Positions 13,651 to 14,630 of a stretch of 14,630 nt of DNA are shown one piece after another. The DNA lies in assembly GCA_030590605.1 (NCBI GenBank), contig JAUUYB010000014.1, positions 1 through 14,630 of the forward strand, read 5' to 3'. The stretch is from Candidatus Woesearchaeota archaeon (GTDB lineage: Archaea; Nanobdellota; Nanobdellia; Woesearchaeales; JAUUYB01). Positions within the stretch are counted from its first letter, which is position 1; each line of letters starts with the position of its first letter. The translations under genes were made by a program, and so were the position numbers. The notes beneath the pieces are model-generated. The model saw only the letters and a program-made list of their open reading frames with translations, did no database searches and was not told the DNA's origin.

Positions 13651-13666
13651 CAAACCGATATATAAG
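13651..13666 (+). promoter_or_regulatory. Proximal BRE/TATA promoter of the winged-helix gene
   Basis: CAAACCG followed by ATATATAAG has its TATA centre near 13661, predicting a start near 13687. The short leader would begin with the G-rich run GGGGGGATT (13688-13696), which can serve as a Shine-Dalgarno site just before the ATG at 13699. Confidence 0.6.
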
Positions 13667-13698
13667 GATACATACAATAAAACATATGGGGGGATTCA

Positions 13699-13968
13699 AT
13701 GGCTTTACAGCAAATATTCAATGTTTTGTTCAGGGAAAAACCGGCTATGATGCTTGTTGAACTGAAGAACGCAAAGACAGAGATCTATGCATCTTCTCTT
13801 GCAAAAAAAATCGATTGCACATATTCACATGTCGTAAAGATATTGCAGGAAATGGAAAACAACAAACTGATCAAGTTCGATAAACAAGGCAGACTGAAAC
13901 TGCTTACCTTGACAAAGAAAGGCCACGATGTCGCCGAGAACATCGAACGAATAAAAAATCTTCTTTAA
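13699..13968 (+). CDS. Small winged-helix transcriptional regulator (MarR/ArsR-like fold)
   Basis: 89 residues, essentially a single winged helix-turn-helix domain. The order is: an N-terminal helix (ALQQIFNVLFREKPAMMLVE), then TEIYASSLAKKIDCTYSHVVKILQ, in which the second half is the recognition helix, then EMENNKLIKFDKQGRLKLLTLT forming the beta wing, and a last helix (KKGHDVAENIERIKNLL) likely used for dimer contacts. Such short stand-alone wHTH proteins are common in archaea and bind promoter DNA as dimers. The target is unknown. The unusually long upstream region with several promoter-like elements suggests its own expression is regulated, perhaps by itself. A serine/histidine pair (YSHV) at the recognition helix start is typical of this group. 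The gene converges on the RecJ-like gene with 19 bases between stops. Confidence 0.8.
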   Translation: MALQQIFNVLFREKPAMMLVELKNAKTEIYASSLAKKIDCTYSHVVKILQEMENNKLIKFDKQGRLKLLTLTKKGHDVAENIERIKNLL

Positions 13969-13972
13969 TTTT

Positions 13973-13996
13973 AAAAAAAAGAGGTGATTATATCAC
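13973..13996 (-). terminator. Hairpin plus T-tract terminator of the RecJ-like gene
   Basis: On the minus strand GTGAT-ATA-ATCAC (13996-13984) forms a perfect 5-bp inverted repeat overlapping the TAA stop. It is followed by CTC and eight T (13980-13973). The T-tract alone would suffice for archaeal termination; the small hairpin may be incidental. Confidence 0.5.
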
Positions 13997-14629
13997 TTTT
14001 TCTTCGATAGATTCTTTATCAAGAATCGCTACAGCTGAATCTATGAACTCCTGTTCACGAGACGTATCGAAAACTGCTCCTGCAGCGTTGTCATGACCGC
14101 CGGATTCCCCTCCGACCTTCTCAGAGATCTGCTTGATGATCCTGTTAAGTCCAGACTTATCAGGTCTTCCTGCAACCCTCATGGAAGCCTTGGTCATGCC
14201 TGTTTCGAGAATCCTTGCCATAGACAGGATCATAGTGCCATCTTCATAGAACCCGCCCATAGAGATGATGGATGACAGCGTACCGATCATGGATGCAGGC
14301 ACATCATCCATAGCGTTTATGAGGATATATCCCTTGTTCCTGATGAATGATCCCTCGTTTTGCTGGTACCAGTTCATGATAGCAGTCATCTCTCTTTTAT
14401 ATTTTCTGAGCGCTCCTACTGCCTTATCTTTCATCTTCTTATCTCCAAGACAAGCACCTATCCCAAGCGAAGATTTTCCTAACCTGCCACATGCATTCAG
14501 GAGAGTCGAGAACTCACGCGCATCCCTAAATGAAGTCCCTTTCTTTTCTTTTGGCAGGACATAACTTATCCCGAACGGATCATCATTGAGCCCGTGCTTC
14601 CGCCTGGCCCTGATGACTTCTTTTTCGAG
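13988..14629 (-). CDS. recJ: RecJ-like DHH/DHHA1 nuclease (archaeal GAN type), C-terminal part
   Basis: Partial gene; its 5' part lies beyond the window, and 213 residues are visible. An internal ATG at 14434 gives a 148-residue ORF, but the frame is open to 14629 and that stretch is clearly coding: it includes DPFGISYVLP and FRDAREFSTLLNACGRLGKS, typical of the linker and substrate-binding region of archaeal RecJ proteins. Near the end is the DHHA1 signature GGESGGHDNAAGAVF, where the G-G-H-x-x-A-A-G core binds the nucleic acid end. The DHH catalytic motifs belong to the missing N-terminal part. In archaea this family includes GAN, the GINS-associated 5'-3' single-strand exonuclease of the replisome, and RNA-degrading RecJ relatives; the fragment cannot tell them apart. 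Confidence 0.85.
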   Translation of the reverse strand, partial: LEKEVIRARRKHGLNDDPFGISYVLPKEKKGTSFRDAREFSTLLNACGRLGKSSLGIGACLGDKKMKDKAVGALRKYKREMTAIMNWYQQNEGSFIRNKGYILINAMDDVPASMIGTLSSIISMGGFYEDGTMILSMARILETGMTKASMRVAGRPDKSGLNRIIKQISEKVGGESGGHDNAAGAVFDTSREQEFIDSAVAILDKESIEEKVI

Positions 14630-14630
14630 C

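Larger units (their letters stand above)
13408..13698. other. Noncoding intergenic region with multiple promoter-like elements
   Basis: These 291 bases separate the divergent HAD-IB and winged-helix genes. I see no convincing ORF, tRNA or repeat array. The region holds the HAD-IB promoter on the minus strand, three plus-strand TATA-like elements (about 13486, 13622 and 13657) and one clear hairpin (13549-13573). It is far longer than other gaps in this compact window. It may carry a regulated leader or a small RNA. Confidence 0.5.

Noticed and set aside
13981..13988. GAGGTGAT on the plus strand after the winged-helix gene
   Set aside because: A perfect Shine-Dalgarno match but no sensible plus-strand ORF follows; the stretch is the end of the RecJ-like gene and its terminator.
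1..14630. CRISPR arrays, tRNA or rRNA genes, insertion sequences
   Set aside because: No regularly spaced repeats, no cloverleaf-like or rRNA-like stretch, and no transposase motifs or terminal inverted repeats were seen on reading both strands.

Overview
This window is archaeal. Start sites sit about 26 bases downstream of BRE/TATA elements, several genes are leaderless, and the Shine-Dalgarno sites are GAGGTG-like. It also encodes a single-domain KaiC-type ATPase, V4R proteins, a large secreted S-layer protein and the C-terminus of an archaeal-type RecJ/DHH nuclease. The S-layer protein has a C-terminal core containing LLIGGP, a style I associate with DPANN archaea such as Woesearchaeota or Pacearchaeota. 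That placement is a guess from family resemblance.

Layout. (1) 3-1163: a V4R ligand-binding protein, truncated by the window edge, translationally linked to a KaiC-like ATPase. (2) 1267-4407: S-layer protein with its own promoter and a TTG start. (3) 4473-5606: an AT-rich, leaderless gene for a protein with two V4R-like modules. (4) 10877-5603, minus strand: a three-gene operon of a soluble sensor histidine kinase, a response regulator whose output domain looks like a LuxI/FeeM-type N-acyl synthase (GNAT fold), and a B12-binding radical SAM enzyme. (5) 10987-11766: a PlsC-like membrane acyltransferase, divergent from the kinase. (6) Minus strand: an alpha/beta hydrolase (12689-11754) and a HAD-IB phosphatase (13407-12766). 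(7) 13408-13698: noncoding DNA with several promoter-like elements and a hairpin. (8) 13699-13968: a small winged-helix regulator. (9) 14629-13988, minus strand: the C-terminal part of a RecJ-like DHH/DHHA1 nuclease.

The most notable content is region 4. Phosphorelay from the kinase to the receiver would control an enzymatic output rather than DNA binding. If the output domain is an N-acyl synthase, the operon would make a small acylated molecule on demand, and the radical SAM enzyme could modify it further. The PlsC-like acyltransferase, hydrolase and HAD-IB phosphatase next door also fit acyl-lipid handling, which is unusual for an archaeon. The V4R proteins are plausible small-molecule sensors. 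The functional link between these parts is inference.

Base composition is uneven. Hand counts of single 60-base lines give about 30% GC in the tandem-V4R gene and 32-42% in the kinase-module half of the histidine kinase. They give 47-53% in the S-layer gene, the sensory half of the kinase and the plsC-like gene. This suggests a composite locus, perhaps partly acquired.
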